A DNA stretch of 64,000 nt from Corynebacterium spheniscorum. GTDB lineage: Bacteria; Actinomycetota; Actinomycetes; Mycobacteriales; Mycobacteriaceae. A model generated the notes under the pieces. That model had not been told where the DNA came from, made no database searches, and saw only the letters and a list, made by a program, of their open reading frames with translations. The translations under genes were made by a program, and so were the position numbers. Shown here piece after piece: positions 35,012 to 44,874 of the stretch. The DNA is taken from positions 1-64,000 of the forward strand of contig NZ_FOPJ01000001.1 of the NCBI RefSeq assembly GCF_900113445.1. Direction: 5' to 3'. Position 1 is the first letter of the stretch, and each line of letters opens with the position of its first letter.

Positions 35012-36040
35012 ATGACCTCGGCACACACGCACCTGCCCATCCCCACCTTCGATGAGATCATCGAACGCTCCCATGTTGTCGCCCTACCCATGGCGATCCG
35101 TTTCCGCGGGGTCACCACCCGCGAAGCGCTTCTCATCGAAGGCCCCGCCGGCTGGGGTGAATTCTCCCCCTTTTTGGAATATGAACCTGCCGAAGCCGCC
35201 ACCTGGCTGCGCTCCGGTATTGAAGCTGCCTGGCAGGGTTTCCCCACCCCGCTACGCGAAAAAATCGAGGTCAACGCCACCATCCCCGCAGTACCTGCCG
35301 CCCAGGTGCCGGAGGTCCTGCAACGCTTCCCAGGTTGTCGCACCATCAAGGTGAAAGTCGCCGAACCCGGCCACACCCTCGCCGATGATGTCGCCCGCGT
35401 TAATGCGGTGCGCGAGAACCTCCCGAACGCCATTATTCGGGTGGATGCCAACCGCGGCTGGACAGTCTCGGAGGCACTCGAAGCCGCCCGCGCCTTAGCG
35501 CCGCTGGATTATTTAGAACAACCCTGCGCCACTGTGGAGGAACTTGCCGAGGTCCGCACCCAACTCATGCGCGCCGGGATTTTCATGCGGGTCGCTGCCG
35601 ATGAATCTATTCGCCGCAGCGATGACCCCTACCGCGTCGCCGAACTCCATGCTGCGGATGTGGCGATCGTCAAGGTCGCTCCACTTGGCGGGGTGCGCCG
35701 CGTCCTAGAGCTTGCCGACTACCTGCGCGCCCGCCACATGGACATCACCGTCGCCTCCGCTTTGGATACCGCGGTGGGCTTGAACGCCGGTTTAGCTGCC
35801 GTCGCTGCGCTGCCCTTAATCGACGATGATGACCTCATCGACGTCGCCCCCGCCGCCGCAGGCCTCGCCACTTCCCAGCTTTTTAAAGAAGATATCGCCG
35901 AACCCCGCCCGGTCATCGACGGTTTCCTACCCACCGCGCCAATTAACCCAGATCCCGCACGCCTGGAGGAATTCGCCGCCGATGCTGCCACCACCAACCA
36001 TTGGCACGAACGCCTCCGCGCCTGCCTGAATCTGCTTTAA
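35012..36040 (+). CDS. menC: o-Succinylbenzoate synthase
   Basis: 342 residues from ATG 35012; a GTG nine bases upstream overlaps the -10 hexamer. Enolase superfamily: TIKVKVAE (the KxK lysines), IRVDANRGWTV (first metal Asp), LEQPCATVEEL (Glu), AADESIRR (Asp-Glu) and IVKVAPLGGVRRVL (second-side Lys). Dehydrates SHCHC to o-succinylbenzoate, the MenE substrate. The stop codon lies within a long AT palindrome. Next comes the convergent TSUP gene. Confidence 0.93.
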   Translation: MTSAHTHLPIPTFDEIIERSHVVALPMAIRFRGVTTREALLIEGPAGWGEFSPFLEYEPAEAATWLRSGIEAAWQGFPTPLREKIEVNATIPAVPAAQVPEVLQRFPGCRTIKVKVAEPGHTLADDVARVNAVRENLPNAIIRVDANRGWTVSEALEAARALAPLDYLEQPCATVEELAEVRTQLMRAGIFMRVAADESIRRSDDPYRVAELHAADVAIVKVAPLGGVRRVLELADYLRARHMDITVASALDTAVGLNAGLAAVAALPLIDDDDLIDVAPAAAGLATSQLFKEDIAEPRPVIDGFLPTAPINPDPARLEEFAADAATTNHWHERLRACLNLL

Positions 36041-36058
36041 AAAAAATTTTTTTAAAGC
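36034..36058. terminator. AT palindrome at the menC stop
   Basis: GCTTT followed by eight A, then seven T and AAAGC: a near-perfect palindrome of 25 bases between convergent genes. On RNA it would form an A-U helix with a U-run arm; it may act as a bidirectional end point. Confidence 0.5.
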
Positions 36059-36143
36059 CAAACCGGCAGGGCAGCGCCGACTTCACCTTGCAGCTCGCAG
36101 GATCTGCGGCGGGGTCAACCTGCTCTTTAAACAGGGCGAGGTG

Positions 36144-36893
36144 TTAGATCAGCTGCGCCACGCCTTGAAATAGCACTGCTGATGCGCCGATGGTGGCCAA
36201 AATAGTGGCCATGCGCCGAGCCATTGTGGTGGAAAGATGGCGGTCCACGCGATCCCCAACCCAAGCCCCCACAAAAATCATGGCGATCGCACCAAACCAA
36301 ATCCAGGTGGGCACCCCATGAATATCAAAGCCCCCTAAAAGCACCGCCTTCAACATGAAGGAGGTGAAATTCCCAATCAAAATCACCGGATGCATCGTCG
36401 CAATGAACTCGCGATAATCCCAGCCAGCCAAGCGGCAATACACATTCATTGAAGGCCCAGCAATACCCGCAATCACGGACATAAACCCAGCCACCAACCC
36501 AGTAATCACCATGGGTGCGGCAGCATCCTGAGAAAACACCGCGCCCTTGGGGTTAAAGGTCGCCACCGCCAAAGCCATCAGCACCAACCCACCCACGGCT
36601 ACTAGTAACCACGGCCCATTAATCAGGTGCACCACAAATAACCCCGGCAAGGTGCCGGCAACCAAAGAACCAGCTAATAACCTAAACGCCCGCCAACGCG
36701 TATTTTTACGCACCGACCACGCATTATTCGCCGCATTAATCGTCGAAAGCCCATTGACCATGGTCACACCAGGCAAGGGCCCCAATAATGAAGACAGCAC
36801 CGGGCCACTGACCAACCCCACCCCAAGGCCAGTGATGCGTTGTAAAAGGGCGCCAATAAATACGGAACCCAACACCAAAATGCTGATCAACAT
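36144..36893 (-). CDS. TSUP family transporter (TauE/SafE-like)
   Basis: 249 residues from the ATG at 36893 (MLISILVLGSVFIGALLQR). About eight membrane helices in the two-fold TauE/SafE arrangement, with the Gly/Pro-rich loops typical of the family (ITGLGVGLVSGPVLSSLLGP and later IAGIAGPSMNVY). The family exports sulfite, sulfoacetate or other small anions; substrate cannot be told. A longer frame from 36983 was rejected because it precedes the first helix with soluble residues. Divergent from menD. Confidence 0.87.
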   Translation of the reverse strand: MLISILVLGSVFIGALLQRITGLGVGLVSGPVLSSLLGPLPGVTMVNGLSTINAANNAWSVRKNTRWRAFRLLAGSLVAGTLPGLFVVHLINGPWLLVAVGGLVLMALAVATFNPKGAVFSQDAAAPMVITGLVAGFMSVIAGIAGPSMNVYCRLAGWDYREFIATMHPVILIGNFTSFMLKAVLLGGFDIHGVPTWIWFGAIAMIFVGAWVGDRVDRHLSTTMARRMATILATIGASAVLFQGVAQLI

Positions 36894-36991
36894 GTCCCGT
36901 ATTCTTCGCCACCACCTAGCGTTTCCAACAAATCCGCTGGCCACCAGCTGCCCACTAAGTGGGGTAATCCAACCCCTTCCCACGCAGTCTT

Positions 36992-36997
36992 TAAACT
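36992..36997 (+). promoter_or_regulatory. -10 hexamer of a likely leaderless menD promoter
   Basis: TAAACT ends eight bases before ATG 37006; no Shine-Dalgarno sequence. Confidence 0.5.
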
Positions 36998-37005
36998 AAG
37001 GACTC

Positions 37006-38676
37006 ATGGCCCACCAGCAGATCACCTCACCCTCCCCAGAACTAGCCCACCACCTGGCAGCACTGCTAGCCCAACATGTTTCCGATGTGGTGATCTGCCC
37101 GGGGTCGCGTAATTCCCCGCTAAGCCTCGCGCTCTTAGCGCGCCGCGAACTTCGGGTGCATGTGCGTCTGGATGAACGCGCCGCCGCCTTTTGTGCCCTT
37201 GGCATGGCCCGAGTGCAACAACGCCATGTTGCTGTGGTGATGACCAGCGGCACCGCGGTAGCCAATTGCCTTCCCGCCATGGTGGAGGCCTACCACTCCG
37301 GCACCCCGCTGCTGGTCTTATCTGCGGACCGCCCCGCACATCTTGTTGGCACCGGGGCAAGCCAAACCATTCAACAAAATAATATTTTCGGCGAAGCCAC
37401 CCCACAGGGCACCCACCACGTCGCCAGTGTGGCAGACCTGAAAGACGCAGCCTCCTGGTTCCACGCACCCCAAGTACATATCAATGCCGCCCTGGATCTT
37501 CCACTGCTAGATACCAACGAGCTACCTGCCATTGAAGGGGAACAACGGGTAGGCGAATATCCCTACCTGCCGCCGGTGCACCCGGAACCAGAACCGAAGA
37601 TCCTCGACGTTGACCTTTCGAAGAACACGGTGGTCATCGCCGGTGATGAAGCATGGGAGGTCCCCGGACTAGAAGATCTCCCCACCTTGGCTGAACCCAC
37701 CGCACCAGCGCCGCATAACCCCATCCACCCACTTGCGGCCAGCCTTTTCGGGAAAACCCTCAGCGATGCCGAAGGCCATAGCCTGCAGGTCACCCTAGAA
37801 CAGGTCATTGTGGTGGGACACCCCACTTTGCACCGCGCGGTACTTGGACTGATGGCCAACCCAGAGGTGGAATTGGTGGTGCTTTCTCGCACCCACCGCT
37901 TTACTAACCCCGCCTGCCGCGAGGATGCGCGCCTGGGTACCGCGGTGAAGGTTAAGAATGAACCCACCCGCGATTGGCTAAAAATTTGTTCCGCCGCCAG
38001 CGACTTCGCTGCCACCGTGGTCCGCGAGGTCCTCGAAGATGATGAAGAGATCACCGGCCTGCATGTTGCCGCCGCTGTTGCTGACACCCTCGGGGTGGGG
38101 GATACCTTCTTTATTGGTGCCTCTAACCCCATCCGCGATGCTGCCATGGTGGGCTTGCCCTTCGATGGGGTTAGCACCATCAGCCCACGCGGCACCGCCG
38201 GAATTGATGGCACCCTCGCCCAAGCCATTGGTGTGGCCCTAGCCCAACAATCCCGTGAACCAGCTGAACCCCGCGCCCCCCGCACCCTCGCCTTAGTGGG
38301 GGATATTAGCTTCCTGCATGACCTTGGCGGGTTGCTCATCCCAGAGCTAGAGGTACGCCCGGAAAATCTCAGCATCATTGTGGCTAACGATGATGGCTGC
38401 GGCATCTTCGAAACCCTTGAAACCGGGGCGCCGGCCCTGCGCGGCCGCTTTGAACGCGCCTTTGGCACCCCGCATGGAAAGAATTTGGAAGACCTCTGCC
38501 ATGGCCTCGATGTGGCCTATACCTTGGTTGATACCCTCCCTGAGCTCACCGACACCCTGGTTGAAGATATTGAAGAAGGCGCAAAGGGCGGGATCCACGT
38601 CATTGAAGTCCGCACTGCCCGTGGCCAAGCTCGCACCGCGCAGGCAAAGAAACTGGTGGAAGGCTTCGGGCTATGA
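37006..38676 (+). CDS. menD: SEPHCHC synthase
   Basis: 556 residues. ThDP-dependent enzyme adding a succinic-semialdehyde unit from 2-oxoglutarate to isochorismate. Features: CPGSRNSPLSLAL, the active-site Glu region RLDERAAAFCALG, TSGTAVANCLPAMVEA, and the C-terminal ThDP/Mg motif from VGDISFLHDLGG to ANDDGCGIFETLE. Overlaps the next gene by four bases (ATGA). No menF or menH is seen in the window. Confidence 0.95.
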   Translation: MAHQQITSPSPELAHHLAALLAQHVSDVVICPGSRNSPLSLALLARRELRVHVRLDERAAAFCALGMARVQQRHVAVVMTSGTAVANCLPAMVEAYHSGTPLLVLSADRPAHLVGTGASQTIQQNNIFGEATPQGTHHVASVADLKDAASWFHAPQVHINAALDLPLLDTNELPAIEGEQRVGEYPYLPPVHPEPEPKILDVDLSKNTVVIAGDEAWEVPGLEDLPTLAEPTAPAPHNPIHPLAASLFGKTLSDAEGHSLQVTLEQVIVVGHPTLHRAVLGLMANPEVELVVLSRTHRFTNPACREDARLGTAVKVKNEPTRDWLKICSAASDFAATVVREVLEDDEEITGLHVAAAVADTLGVGDTFFIGASNPIRDAAMVGLPFDGVSTISPRGTAGIDGTLAQAIGVALAQQSREPAEPRAPRTLALVGDISFLHDLGGLLIPELEVRPENLSIIVANDDGCGIFETLETGAPALRGRFERAFGTPHGKNLEDLCHGLDVAYTLVDTLPELTDTLVEDIEEGAKGGIHVIEVRTARGQARTAQAKKLVEGFGL

Positions 38677-39161
38677 TGCCACCCCCAGAACGCCTACAAC
38701 GCCGCCTCCACCAGCTGGTTTTGCTGTTGTGGGTGTGTGCCCTTTTGGGTAGTAGCTCGGTCGTTTTGGGGGCCGCCTTCAATGACTACAAAATCAACTC
38801 CGATCCCGGCCGTGCTCTTGCGGTGGTCACCAGCGTCACCCCTTCTCGCACCACTGTGGACTTCCAGGATGAAGAAGGCATTTATCACAGCCCACCCGGT
38901 GGGTTGCTGTACCCCACTGGCTTGGGGGAAGGCCAACGCGTGTGGGTGACCTACTCCACCAAAAACCCGGATTTAGTGAAGGTGGAAAACCGCGCGTGGA
39001 CGCTATCGATCATCCCGGCGGCCAGCCTCATGGGGGCATCCTCTATTATTGCGGCGGCACTGTGGTGGTTAGTCATGGTTGTGATGCGAAGGTTCATCCG
39101 CCTCCATGAAGCCAAAGAAGCCCGCCGCCGACCTCGCGAAGCCCTAGAGCATAACCCTTAA
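38673..39161 (+). CDS. DUF3592 membrane protein
   Basis: 162 residues; two membrane helices (about 15-36 and 112-140) flanking an outside beta-rich domain with VTSVTPSRTTVDFQDEEG and LGEGQRVWVTYSTKNP, the DUF3592 pattern. A basic C-terminal tail (about 141-162) is cytosolic. Coupled to menD by an ATGA overlap and six bases before the mannosyltransferase gene. The same order (menD, DUF3592, mgtA) occurs in M. tuberculosis. Function unknown. Confidence 0.85.
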   Translation: MMPPPERLQRRLHQLVLLLWVCALLGSSSVVLGAAFNDYKINSDPGRALAVVTSVTPSRTTVDFQDEEGIYHSPPGGLLYPTGLGEGQRVWVTYSTKNPDLVKVENRAWTLSIIPAASLMGASSIIAAALWWLVMVVMRRFIRLHEAKEARRRPREALEHNP

Positions 39162-39167
39162 ACAAGA

Positions 39168-40364
39168 ATGAAAATAGCCATTGTCGCTGAGTCTTTCCCG
39201 CCCTACCTCAACGGCGTCGCCAATACCGCACTCCGGCTCATTGAGCACCTCAAAAAAGACCACGAACTTTTGGTTATTGCCCCGAGAGGAATCTCCCCAA
39301 GAGACATCACTCCACGCCGCGCAACCCCACTGAGCTTCAGCCCCGAAGCCATCCACATCCTCCGCGATATCACCATCGTGGAAGTCCCGGCGCGTATGGT
39401 GCCACCGATTGATTCCCTCCCCATCTCCGTGCCCACCTTCGCGGCCTACCGTGCGCTAAAAAATTTTCAGCCCGATATTGTGCACCTCGCCTCCCCCTAT
39501 GTTCTCGGCGGTGCCGCCGCTTTCGCCGCCGCTCACCTGGGGATCCCCGCCGTCGCGGTCTTCCAAACCGATATTTCCGGCTACACGCACCGCTACCACC
39601 TCAGCGCCCTAGAAAAAGCCAGCCGGGTGTGGACCGCAGCCATCCACAATCGTTGTGCCCGGACCCTTGTCCCCAGTACCGCCAGCATGCAGGCCCTCCA
39701 TAAGCACGGCGTGGAAAATATTTTCCACTGGGGTAGGGGAGTAGACACCACACTTTTCCACCCAAGTAACTTCGATCCGCAGCTTCGCCGCAGTTGGGAC
39801 CCTAAGCAGAAAAAATTTTTAGTCGGCTATGTCGGAAGGCTAGCCGCTGAAAAAGGAGTCCACCGCCTCCGCCACCTCGATGATGACCCCACCATCCAAG
39901 TGATCATCATTGGTAGCGGCCCACTTCAAGATGTCCTTCCCGAACAGCTCCCCAACGCCATCTTCATGGGTGAATTAAGAGGCCGAGAATTAGCCCGCGC
40001 CTATGCCAGCCTCGATCTCTTCATCCACCCCGGCGAGTATGAAACCTTCTGCCAAACCGTCCAAGAAGCCCATGCCAGCGGCATTCCCGTCATCGCCCCC
40101 TACGCCGGTGGGCCCATTGACCTCATTAACCCCGGGGTCACCGGTGACCTCTTACCGCTTGAAACCTTCGAAGATCACCTTCAGGTCGCCGCACACCGCA
40201 TCCTTAAAGACCCTGACCTGGAAGAGATGAAATTAGAGTGCCGCCGCGCTGTGGCGCATAAAACCTGGGGGCGCTATGGTGAACAAGTAGTAGAGCACTA
40301 CCGCGCTGTCCTCGCTGACCACAAGCGGCGAAGCCATCCCCCGATGATTCCCGCAGCGGACTAG
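39168..40364 (+). CDS. mgtA: GDP-mannose-dependent alpha-mannosyltransferase (MgtA-like)
   Basis: 398 residues. GT4 glycosyltransferase with two Rossmann domains. The N-terminal [13 protein letters not shown] contains the Gly-rich acceptor loop. The C-terminal domain has [16 protein letters not shown], and the sugar-nucleotide motif [19 protein letters not shown] provides the E-x7-E pair. By family and position (between DUF3592 and menG, as Rv0557) it probably transfers mannose to the glucuronosyl-diacylglycerol anchor used for lipomannan-type glycolipids in corynebacteria. Cytosolic or membrane-associated; no signal peptide. Confidence 0.88.
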   Translation: MKIAIVAESFPPYLNGVANTALRLIEHLKKDHELLVIAPRGISPRDITPRRATPLSFSPEAIHILRDITIVEVPARMVPPIDSLPISVPTFAAYRALKNFQPDIVHLASPYVLGGAAAFAAAHLGIPAVAVFQTDISGYTHRYHLSALEKASRVWTAAIHNRCARTLVPSTASMQALHKHGVENIFHWGRGVDTTLFHPSNFDPQLRRSWDPKQKKFLVGYVGRLAAEKGVHRLRHLDDDPTIQVIIIGSGPLQDVLPEQLPNAIFMGELRGRELARAYASLDLFIHPGEYETFCQTVQEAHASGIPVIAPYAGGPIDLINPGVTGDLLPLETFEDHLQVAAHRILKDPDLEEMKLECRRAVAHKTWGRYGEQVVEHYRAVLADHKRRSHPPMIPAAD

Positions 40365-40367
40365 ACT
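40362..40367 (+). promoter_or_regulatory. -10 hexamer of a likely leaderless menG promoter
   Basis: TAGACT ends seven bases before GTG 40375. It overlaps the stop codon of the mannosyltransferase gene, so menG may be transcribed both alone and by read-through. Confidence 0.5.
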
Positions 40368-40374
40368 GGCCGCC

Positions 40375-41067
40375 GTGTCAAAGGCAACCCTGGACAAAAA
40401 ACCCTTCGATGTCGCCACCATGTTTGATGGCGTGGGGCAAAAATACGACATCACCAACACCATCCTCTCCTTCGGACAGGACCGGCGTTGGCGTCGCCGT
40501 ACCCGCGAAAGGCTGGATCTCAAACCCGGCGAAAAGGTCCTCGATCTTGCGGCCGGTACCGCAGTCTCCACCGAAGAGCTCGCTCGCTCCGGGGCCTGGT
40601 GCGTGGCATGCGATTTCTCCCGCGGCATGTTAGCTGCCGGCAAACACCGCCAAGTCCCCAAAGTCGTCGGCGATGGCATGAAGCTCCCCTTTGCAGACAA
40701 TAGCTTCGATGCCGTCACCATCTCCTATGGGTTGCGCAATATTCACGACTATCGCGCCGGGCTTAAAGAACTCGCCCGTGTCACCAAACCCGGCGGGCGG
40801 CTCACTGTCGCTGAGTTCTCCACCCCGATGGTTCCGCTTTTTGGGCACCTCTACAAAGAATATTTAATGCGCTTGCTGCCTAAACTCGCGCGCCTGGTCT
40901 CCAGCAACCCGGATGCCTATGAGTACCTAGCGGACTCCATTCGCGAATGGCCGGGTCAGGAAAAACTCGCCCGTGCCATTAATGAGTGCGGTTGGGAAAA
41001 CTGCGGCTGGCAGAACCTCAACTTCGGGATTGTGGCGCTGCATTCCGCCACCAAACCTCAAAGCTAA
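40375..41067 (+). CDS. menG: Demethylmenaquinone methyltransferase
   Basis: 230 residues; UbiE/COQ5 family class I SAM methyltransferase. Marks: [20 protein letters not shown] near the start, SAM motif [30 protein letters not shown] and LTVAEFSTP. Last step of menaquinone synthesis. GTG start with no ribosome site. The stop overlaps the stop of the convergent reductase by four bases. Confidence 0.94.
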   Translation: MSKATLDKKPFDVATMFDGVGQKYDITNTILSFGQDRRWRRRTRERLDLKPGEKVLDLAAGTAVSTEELARSGAWCVACDFSRGMLAAGKHRQVPKVVGDGMKLPFADNSFDAVTISYGLRNIHDYRAGLKELARVTKPGGRLTVAEFSTPMVPLFGHLYKEYLMRLLPKLARLVSSNPDAYEYLADSIREWPGQEKLARAINECGWENCGWQNLNFGIVALHSATKPQS

Positions 41068-42404
41068 CTCCACAAGGGACTGTGCCGGCGAAGTTTGCCC
41101 ATCGCCAGCCCACTAGCCCGCCAGGTGCGGGCCACCAGGTCCTCATCTTCCGGGGTCACCAGGTTGCCCATCAGGCGCGCTGCCGCTGGCATGAGTTTTG
41201 CGCCTAAGGGCCCGCGCATAGCTAGCGGCCCAGCTGCCGGTAAAAACTTCGGGTGCGTCAGCGCGCGGGCTAAGGTGCGCGCCAATAAGAAGGCTTTGCC
41301 ATAGCGTTCGCGCAATAATGCCGGCCAACTGTCCTTTAAGGTCAAGCGCGACCAGCTGCGTGCGTCCCCAATGTTGTCGGTAATTAACTCCACCGCCAGC
41401 CGCGCGGTTTCCATGCCATAGTCAATGCCTTCGCCATTAAGCGGATTCACGCAGGCCGCGGCATCACCTAAGAGCGCCCAATTCGGCCCTGATACCTGCG
41501 AAACCGCACCACCCATCGGCAGCATCGCAGACGTCACCAGCCGTGGTTCCCCCAACTCCCACTCAGTTTGTTGGTGGGCGGCATAGTGCTGCAAAAGTTT
41601 CTTGGTATTCACCTTCGCTGGGCGACGGTCAGTAGATAATGCCCCGCAGCCTAGATTCACATCCCCATTACCCAAGGGGAAAATCCAACCATAACCAGGC
41701 TGAATCACACCCAGTTCATCCCTTAACTCCAGGTGCGAATGGATCCACGGTTCATCGTGGAAACTGCTGCTGCAATAAGAACGCGCCGCAATCCCATACA
41801 CCTCCCCGCGGTGCCAGGTGCGCCCCAAAATCCGCCCAAAAGTAGAGCGCACCCCATCCGCCACCAACACCACTTTGGGCCGCACACACACCTGTCGGGC
41901 ACCGCGTTTCACACTTACTTCTTCAATCCCACGATCCCCCAAACGCACTGCCTGCGCATATGTACCATCCCACAGCCGCGCCCCAGCGCGCAGCGCCGCA
42001 TCCACAATCAGTTGATCTAATGTCTTCCGCGGCATGGCCGAACCAACCGCCCCAAAAGCACTATCTGGCCATGGTGCTGTCACCGAAGCCCCAAAGCCAT
42101 GCAGCTTCAGGCCACGGTTGCGGTAGCCGCTGGTGATCTCCTCGGCGAGCCCTAAAGACTCCAACTCATGAATCGCCCGTGGGGTGAGCCCATCGCCGCA
42201 GGTTTTATCGCGCGGGAATTCCGCCGCATCCACCATGAGGGTGTCAAAACCACTGCGTGCAGCATGAATCGCGGCCGCCGCCCCAGTTGGGCCAGCCCCA
42301 ATAATTAACACCTCAACATCCACCACGTGGCCATCTTCGGCGTCGAAGTTGCCCGCGAACTGCGGTGCTTGAGATTCATTCCTAGGCTTAGTCACAGCCA
42401 TCAT
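41064..42404 (-). CDS. menJ: Geranylgeranyl-reductase-family flavoprotein (MenJ-like)
   Basis: 446 residues. FAD-binding motif [20 protein letters not shown] near 33-52, then [13 protein letters not shown] and the second FAD motif [25 protein letters not shown]. The family saturates isoprenoid double bonds. The mycobacterial homologue MenJ (Rv0561c), next to the menG and grcC genes as here, reduces the second (beta) isoprene of menaquinone-9. The same role, giving MK(II-H2), is inferred here. Convergent with menG and divergent from the polyprenyl synthase. Confidence 0.88.
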   Translation of the reverse strand: MMAVTKPRNESQAPQFAGNFDAEDGHVVDVEVLIIGAGPTGAAAAIHAARSGFDTLMVDAAEFPRDKTCGDGLTPRAIHELESLGLAEEITSGYRNRGLKLHGFGASVTAPWPDSAFGAVGSAMPRKTLDQLIVDAALRAGARLWDGTYAQAVRLGDRGIEEVSVKRGARQVCVRPKVVLVADGVRSTFGRILGRTWHRGEVYGIAARSYCSSSFHDEPWIHSHLELRDELGVIQPGYGWIFPLGNGDVNLGCGALSTDRRPAKVNTKKLLQHYAAHQQTEWELGEPRLVTSAMLPMGGAVSQVSGPNWALLGDAAACVNPLNGEGIDYGMETARLAVELITDNIGDARSWSRLTLKDSWPALLRERYGKAFLLARTLARALTHPKFLPAAGPLAMRGPLGAKLMPAAARLMGNLVTPEDEDLVARTWRASGLAMGKLRRHSPLWS

Positions 42405-42574
42405 TGTGACACCTCTAGCCCCCTAAGTGGGGCCTTGGGGGTTTGTGGACTACGGTTAAACACGATATTGCTCATCGGCCCCCGCACTGAATGGTCACCT
42501 CACTGCAACGCGACAGCATCAGTGGTGCGTGGGTCCACGTCTCATCGGAACGCGAAGGACACAGGGAAACGCAC

Positions 42575-43612
42575 ATGACCAACGGTCGTACCACACGCCG
42601 GCGTCCCGGCACCGCTGTGGGGATCGCCGGCGGATCCGTCGACCTCGGCGATGACACCCTCACCCAGGACATCCACGAGGGTATGACCCGCGTCGAGGAC
42701 CTGATGCGCGAGGAACTCAAGCAGTCCGAAGACTTTTTGGTCGATAAAGTTCTTCACCTCGCCAAAGCTGGTGGCAAACGCTTCCGCCCCATGTTTGCGC
42801 TGCTCGCCGCGCAATACGGGGATAAACCCAAAGACATTTCCGTCATCCGCGCCGCCGTGGTGGTGGAGGTCGTCCACCTAGCCACCTTGTATCACGATGA
42901 TGTGATGGATGAGGCAGAACGCCGCCGCGGCGTGGAATCCGCGAACCTGCGGTGGGGTAACTCGGTAGCCATCTTGTCCGGCGACATTCTCCTCGCCCAC
43001 GCCTCCCGCCTCATGTCGCAGCTGGGCGTGGACACGGTTCTACACTTCTCTGAAACCTTCGGCACCCTGGTCACCGGCCAGATGCGCGAAACCATTGGCG
43101 CTGGTGAAGGCGATCCAGTGGATCACTACATGAAGGTGATCGCGGAGAAAACCGGGGTGCTCATTGCCTCTGCCGGGTATTTGGGCGCGCTGCACGCCGG
43201 GGCCAAGCCGGAGCATGTGAAGGCACTCCAAAAATTCGGCTGGAATATCGGCATGGTCTTCCAAATCGTCGATGACATTATCGACATTTTCTCCGACCCC
43301 AAGGAATCCGGTAAAACCCCAGGTACTGACCTGCGTGAGGGGGTATTCACCCTGCCTGTTCTCTACGCCTTAGCAGAAGATTCCGCGGTGGGGGAGGAGT
43401 TGCGCGGGCTGCTTACTGGCCCGGTGGAAAAGGATGAGGATGTGGAGCGCGCTTTGGGGCTGCTGGTGCAGTCCCAGGGGCGGCAGCGTGCTTTGGCCGA
43501 TGTGCACCGCTATCTCGCCGCCGCCGAGGAGCAGCTCGAGGCGCTGCCGGATAACAGCACCACCGCTGCGCTGCGGCATCTGGCCAAGTACACGATTAGT
43601 CGGGTCGGATAG
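42575..43612 (+). CDS. grcC: Long-chain polyprenyl diphosphate synthase (GrcC-like)
   Basis: 345 residues from ATG 42575 (preceded by CAGGGAAA); a 373-codon frame from 42491 lacks support. Trans-prenyltransferase with both Asp-rich motifs, HDDVMDEAERRRG and FQIVDDIIDIFSD, plus AGGKRFRPM near the start for substrate binding. The residues before the first Asp-rich motif are small (HLATLYHDD), compatible with long products, so it probably makes the C40-C45 chain used by MenA. Same position as grcC1 in M. tuberculosis. Confidence 0.92.
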   Translation: MTNGRTTRRRPGTAVGIAGGSVDLGDDTLTQDIHEGMTRVEDLMREELKQSEDFLVDKVLHLAKAGGKRFRPMFALLAAQYGDKPKDISVIRAAVVVEVVHLATLYHDDVMDEAERRRGVESANLRWGNSVAILSGDILLAHASRLMSQLGVDTVLHFSETFGTLVTGQMRETIGAGEGDPVDHYMKVIAEKTGVLIASAGYLGALHAGAKPEHVKALQKFGWNIGMVFQIVDDIIDIFSDPKESGKTPGTDLREGVFTLPVLYALAEDSAVGEELRGLLTGPVEKDEDVERALGLLVQSQGRQRALADVHRYLAAAEEQLEALPDNSTTAALRHLAKYTISRVG

Positions 43613-43635
43613 TTTTCGCAGCTAGTCGCACTGAT

Positions 43636-43666
43636 TTGCTTGGAGCCCTAGGTTTCGTAGTAGAGT
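43636..43666 (+). promoter_or_regulatory. Promoter of tRNA-Tyr
   Basis: TTGCTT and TAGAGT separated by 19 bases, about 11 bases before the mature tRNA end. The spacing is slightly long, so confidence is moderate. Confidence 0.45.
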
Positions 43667-43677
43667 AAGCGGCGCAC

Positions 43678-43759
43678 GCCAGGTTGCCCGAGCGGCCAAA
43701 GGGAGCGGACTGTAAATCCGCCGGCATTGCCTTCGCTGGTTCAAATCCAGCACCTGGCA
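43678..43759 (+). tRNA. tRNA-Tyr (GTA)
   Basis: Acceptor GCCAGGT pairs with ACCTGGC; the anticodon stem CGGA/TCCG encloses CTGTAAA with GTA at 43712-43714. The variable arm is long (class II), as expected for bacterial tRNA-Tyr. TTCAAAT forms the T loop. CCA is encoded at 43760-43762, and a terminator begins immediately. Confidence 0.97.
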
Positions 43760-43761
43760 CC

Positions 43762-43795
43762 AAAAGAGTCATTGTGAAAGCAATGGCTCTTTTTG
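43762..43795 (+). terminator. Terminator after tRNA-Tyr
   Basis: AAAAGAGtCATTG - loop TGAAAG - CAATGgCTCTTTT followed by more T. Confidence 0.9.
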
Positions 43796-43931
43796 CATTC
43801 TCGAGCTCGGGTGCCTGGGCTATCCAGGCGAGGCATGCCCTCACCATGTGCGGGCGTTATGCCGCGCGCGCTTAGTTTCAGGCGCGAGATCTCGGAAACT
43901 TATGCCCAAAAACCATTGATACGCTGGCGAT

Positions 43932-43960
43932 TTGGCGTGTTTGGAGAATGTGGGTTAATC
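43932..43960 (+). promoter_or_regulatory. Putative promoter of the tRNA-Thr/Met/Trp cluster
   Basis: TTGGCG, 17 bases, TTAATC, about 53 bases before tRNA-Thr. The remainder of the 216-base gap after the tRNA-Tyr terminator shows no gene. Confidence 0.45.
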
Positions 43961-44012
43961 TTTGTGAGGCTTCAACGCAGCGCCCCACGCCGGGGCCTGG
44001 GGTTCAAGCTAA

Positions 44013-44085
44013 GCCCCCTTAGCTCAGTCGGTAGAGCGTTTCCATGGTAAGGAAAAGGTCAACAGTTCGATTCTGTTAGGGGGCT
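44013..44085 (+). tRNA. tRNA-Thr (GGT)
   Basis: 73 bases. Acceptor GCCCCCT / AGGGGGC, D arm AGCTCAGTCGGTAGAGC, anticodon stem TTTCC/GGAAA with GGT at 44046-44048, T loop TTCGATT. CCA is not encoded. Confidence 0.96.
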
Positions 44086-44124
44086 CTGTTGTTTTCTTCG
44101 CTTTATAGGGCGGATAGAACACGT

Positions 44125-44196
44125 GGCGGTGTAGCTCAGTGGTAGAGCAAGCGACTCATAATCGCTGTGTCGCGAGTTCAATTCTCGCCATCGCTA
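44125..44196 (+). tRNA. tRNA-Met (CAT)
   Basis: 72 bases. Anticodon loop CTCATAA with CAT at 44157-44159. Acceptor GGCGGTG pairs with CATCGCT including two G-U pairs. The first base pair is G-U rather than the unpaired C1-A72 of initiators, and the anticodon stem lacks the three-GC run, so an elongator is likely. A lysidine-modified tRNA-Ile is not excluded by anticodon alone. Confidence 0.9.
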
Positions 44197-44285
44197 CTGA
44201 GGTAAAAGATGGGCGCCATTTTCACTCACCGAAGATGGTGCTTTTCTTCAACTCGGGCCCTGCTGCTGGTAGGGTGTCACCACAT

Positions 44286-44358
<73 letters not shown>

Positions 44359-44369
44359 CAAAGTACAGT

Positions 44370-44407
44370 GCCTCGCTTCCCCACACGCCTGGGGGAGCGA
44401 GGCTTTC
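44370..44407 (+). terminator. Terminator between tRNA-Trp and secE
   Basis: GCCTCGCTTCCCC / GGGGGAGCGAGGC stem with one G-U pair and a short T run. A -10-like TATAGT (44411-44416) directly follows and may be the secE promoter. Confidence 0.85.
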
Positions 44408-44452
44408 TGTTATAGTTGCCTAGTCTGCATCTGAAACTGCACGGAGGATATC

Positions 44453-44773
44453 GTGAGCGAAAATAAGCAGCCGAAGCCGGCCGCTGCCCGACCTACTGGT
44501 AAGCGCCAGCTTGCCGGAGTCAGCACGACTTCCACCGCGACCTACACCAAAAAGAACACCCCGGTGCGTATCGATGATGAAAAGCCCGGTGGCGGTGTTG
44601 CCAGCTTCTTGCCGGAAGTGGCCTCCGAGATCCGCAAGGTGGTGTGGCCCACCGGTAAGCAGATGGTGACCTACACCTTGGTGGTCTTCGCCTTCCTCAT
44701 CACCATCACTGTTTTGGTGTGGGGTGTGGACCTGCTCGCCAGCATGGGAGTTGAGAAGGTTCTCACCAAGTAG
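44453..44773 (+). CDS. secE: Preprotein translocase subunit SecE
   Basis: 106 residues. A disordered basic N-terminal half (about 1-45) is followed by the SecE amphipathic helix FLPEVASEIRKVVWPTGKQM and a single membrane helix (about 70-95). Clamps SecY in the protein-export channel. GTG 44453 follows CGGAGGA. Upstream of nusG as in nearly all bacteria. Confidence 0.96.
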   Translation: MSENKQPKPAAARPTGKRQLAGVSTTSTATYTKKNTPVRIDDEKPGGGVASFLPEVASEIRKVVWPTGKQMVTYTLVVFAFLITITVLVWGVDLLASMGVEKVLTK

Positions 44774-44874
44774 CTAGACTGCCCTTAACAGAATTACTAT
44801 CCCGCCGAAGCCACCTTAAAAAACCAGGGGCACGGCGGGATCATTTATTGAATACACACACCTTTGGAGCAAGC

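Noticed and set aside
43596..43847. 83-codon minus frame over tRNA-Tyr
   Set aside because: It is the complement of the tRNA and its flanks.
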